Below are positions 62,313-64,000 of a stretch of DNA of 64,000 nt, one piece after another. Numbering within the stretch: the first letter of the stretch is position 1; every line of letters begins with the position of its first letter. Source of the stretch: Pyrinomonadaceae bacterium (GTDB taxonomy: Bacteria > Acidobacteriota > Blastocatellia > Pyrinomonadales > Pyrinomonadaceae); contig JAIBCB010000003.1 of the NCBI GenBank assembly GCA_019694355.1, positions 124,001 through 188,000 of the forward strand, read 5' to 3'. Position numbers and translations under genes: made by a program. The notes beneath the pieces were generated by a model. The model was not told the origin of the DNA and ran no database searches. It saw only the letters and a list, made by a program, of their open reading frames with translations.

Positions 62313-64000
62313 ATGCAAAGGTTTATAAGATGTCTGTCCGCGATCGCAGCGGCAATGGTCTTGGGAAGCGTTCCGGTATTGGCCCAAAGCGTTAAGCACA
62401 CGCCATTTGACGTAACGAGCTACAAGATGACGGTCTCGCTCGAACCGAATTCGCGCCATCTTGCGGCGACGGTCGATGTCGGGTTCACACCGCTTGATAA
62501 TACGCGCTCGGTCGTTTTTGAGCTGAACGGCTCCTTAAAGGTCGAATCGATCACGCGAGTTGACGCGCCGGTCGTTGTCGCTGAACCAACTCCGCGGCCA
62601 AAAAGACCGGTCAAAGGACAAGCCCCGACGCCGACGCCCGTTCCCGTCGGCGCCATTACCTTTGTGCAGGATCAGGCCGGTGTTTCCGACCTCGGCCCAA
62701 GCGTCCGCATCGATCTCGGACAAGAGATCGCAAGCGGCACACCCGTGACCCTGCGGTTCAAATACGCCGGCGTACTTGATACGCCTGCAGGCGGCCCGCT
62801 TCTGAACAAGCGGCTTGCCTTCATCGGCGACAAACTTGGTTATCTGATGTATGCCGCACGCTGGTTCCCATTTCACGATTACGCGGCTGATCCCGCGACC
62901 GCAGACATCAGCGTTTCTCTGCCCGCTGGCTATCAAGTAGTTGGCTATGACGACACTGCGACGGGGTCAACGAACGCAAATGGAACATTTCATTTCGTCC
63001 AGTCACGGCCGGGACTCGTCGGCAATATCGCCTACGGAAAATACGTTGTTCGCGATCTGAAATATGGCGGAACGAACATTAAGTTCTTAACGCAGCCCGG
63101 CCACGATGACCGAGTCGAACCTTATGCCGAGACGATCGGCAACGCGCTTGCCGCTTATGCAAAACGCTTTGGGCAGGCATCGTTCGGAAACAACTACACG
63201 GTCGTTGAGATCGATGACGAGAGCCTTGATTTCTATTCGGCGATCGGGATGCTGTTCGTTGCGGGCCGCAATTTTGAAGGCGACCGCGAGACGGCACTCG
63301 ACCGTCTGCAGCGTGAGGCGGCTTTTCAATGGTGGGGATTGACCGTCGGGCTGAAGTCGTTTGATGACGCGTGGCTTTCGCAAGGATTGGCCGAATACAG
63401 CGCCTATTCGCTCCGCGAAGCGAAGCTCGATGGCCCTAAACTCGAAGAGCTTCATCGCCAGCAGCTTGAGAAGGCGTTGACCTTTGAACCGACAGCATCT
63501 TTGCTGCGGGCTCCGGCGGCGCTTGACGACCAGTCTTCGGCCTACAAGTACATAATGTACGGCAAAGGCCCGCTCGTTTTCCGCCTTCTTCGCGAAACGG
63601 TCGGCAAGGATAAGTTTGAGAAGATACTCCGTGATTTCCTCGCACAATATCGCGGCAAACGAGCTTCTATCTACGACTTTGAGACGCTAGCGTCAAAAGA
63701 TGCGGGCGAGAACCTGCGATACTTCTTTGCACGCTGGGTCGAGGGAACCGGCGTACCGGAATTCGAGGCGGATTATCAGATCTTGCGTACACGCGGCGGA
63801 AAGTTCATTACGCGCGGAACAGTAAAGCAGAATTACGACAACCTTCGTTTGCCGGTCGATATAGAACTCCAGAGCGAAGGCAGTTCGGGCGACAAGATCC
63901 AGACGGTCGAGGTCGAGGACGCAAGTGCGGACTTCAATATCCAATCGGACGGCAAGCCGCTGAAGGTGGTTATCGATCCGCATTTCAAGTTGCTGCGCAT
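62313..64000 (+). CDS. M1-peptidase homologue without the zinc ligands (cut by window end)
   Basis: 562 residues in the window from ATG 62313. Signal peptide ends near VLAQ; a Pro-rich insert at about 90-110; then the M1 N-terminal beta domain and a gluzincin-like domain. Where M1 enzymes have HEXXH, residues 334-338 read REAAF, and the third ligand, 19 residues later, is Gln357 within WLSQGLAEY. QWWG and the downstream AEYSAY remain. So the fold is kept but all three zinc ligands are gone. It is probably inactive or altered. Confidence 0.85.
   Translation, partial: MQRFIRCLSAIAAAMVLGSVPVLAQSVKHTPFDVTSYKMTVSLEPNSRHLAATVDVGFTPLDNTRSVVFELNGSLKVESITRVDAPVVVAEPTPRPKRPVKGQAPTPTPVPVGAITFVQDQAGVSDLGPSVRIDLGQEIASGTPVTLRFKYAGVLDTPAGGPLLNKRLAFIGDKLGYLMYAARWFPFHDYAADPATADISVSLPAGYQVVGYDDTATGSTNANGTFHFVQSRPGLVGNIAYGKYVVRDLKYGGTNIKFLTQPGHDDRVEPYAETIGNALAAYAKRFGQASFGNNYTVVEIDDESLDFYSAIGMLFVAGRNFEGDRETALDRLQREAAFQWWGLTVGLKSFDDAWLSQGLAEYSAYSLREAKLDGPKLEELHRQQLEKALTFEPTASLLRAPAALDDQSSAYKYIMYGKGPLVFRLLRETVGKDKFEKILRDFLAQYRGKRASIYDFETLASKDAGENLRYFFARWVEGTGVPEFEADYQILRTRGGKFITRGTVKQNYDNLRLPVDIELQSEGSSGDKIQTVEVEDASADFNIQSDGKPLKVVIDPHFKLLR

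Noticed and set aside
1..64000. Prophage or insertion-sequence genes
   Set aside because: No integrase, transposase or phage structural gene cluster was recognised; the TssB-TssC-like gene stands alone among housekeeping genes.

Overview
The window looks like a chromosomal origin region of a mid-GC, Gram-negative-type bacterium. It carries a full-length YidC with a periplasmic domain, Tat exporters, an outer-membrane barrel protein and lipoproteins. The gene mix (a GWxTD-domain protein, many secreted M4/M28/S8/M1-type peptidases, zinc-ribbon proteins with TPTP-rich tails) resembles Acidobacteriota, probably the Blastocatellia; that placement is inference from family content, not a search result.

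Left part (1-22.4 kb, nearly all minus strand). After a cut-off membrane protein and a HicAB toxin-antitoxin pair there is a tight six-gene unit: speD, a double DUF4178/zinc-ribbon membrane protein, a 49-residue membrane peptide, DUF350, a membrane-embedded spermidine-synthase-like enzyme and a Tat/lipoprotein flavin amine-oxidase-like protein. It has its own promoter just behind the terminator of the GWxTD gene and reads as a membrane-coupled polyamine-type pathway. Upstream of it run parA-parB-selD-tatB-tatC-GWxTD, then mnmG, an orphan TssB-TssC sheath fusion, mnmE, jag/khpB, yidC, yidD, rnpA and rpmH. Two points here are unusual: selD is read through an in-frame UGA (selenocysteine) and was otherwise truncated, and rpmH lies wholly inside the rnpA reading frame, as known from Thermus.

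Middle (21.8-39 kb). purN, purM, a TPR protein, a zinc-ribbon protein, a TIMP-like secreted protein, an AbrB/PIN toxin-antitoxin pair, arylamine N-acetyltransferase, a DUF445 protein and a GIN-domain protein lead to dnaA, a candidate oriC and dnaN (plus strand). After dnaN come an S1/P1 nuclease, an M20 peptidase, a selenocysteine tRNA (UCA anticodon) and dprA. The tRNA and the selenoprotein SelD support each other. Two copies of one repeat element lie in opposite orientation on either side of dnaA-oriC-dnaN.

Right part (39-64 kb). A repeat-rich, gene-poor 1.6 kb stretch is followed by an accessory patch: a lipoprotein, RHS-repeat remnants, Phd/RelE and VapBC modules and unknown genes. Then come topA, a phospholipid N-methyltransferase-like enzyme, an M28 peptidase, an M4 thermolysin-like protease, NUDIX, orotate phosphoribosyltransferase, recR, ybaB, a cupredoxin-barrel fusion with a Cys-rich partner, an S8 protease with a zinc ribbon, a Dabb protein, a PHP-domain protein and, cut by the window end, an M1-type peptidase homologue that has lost all three zinc ligands.
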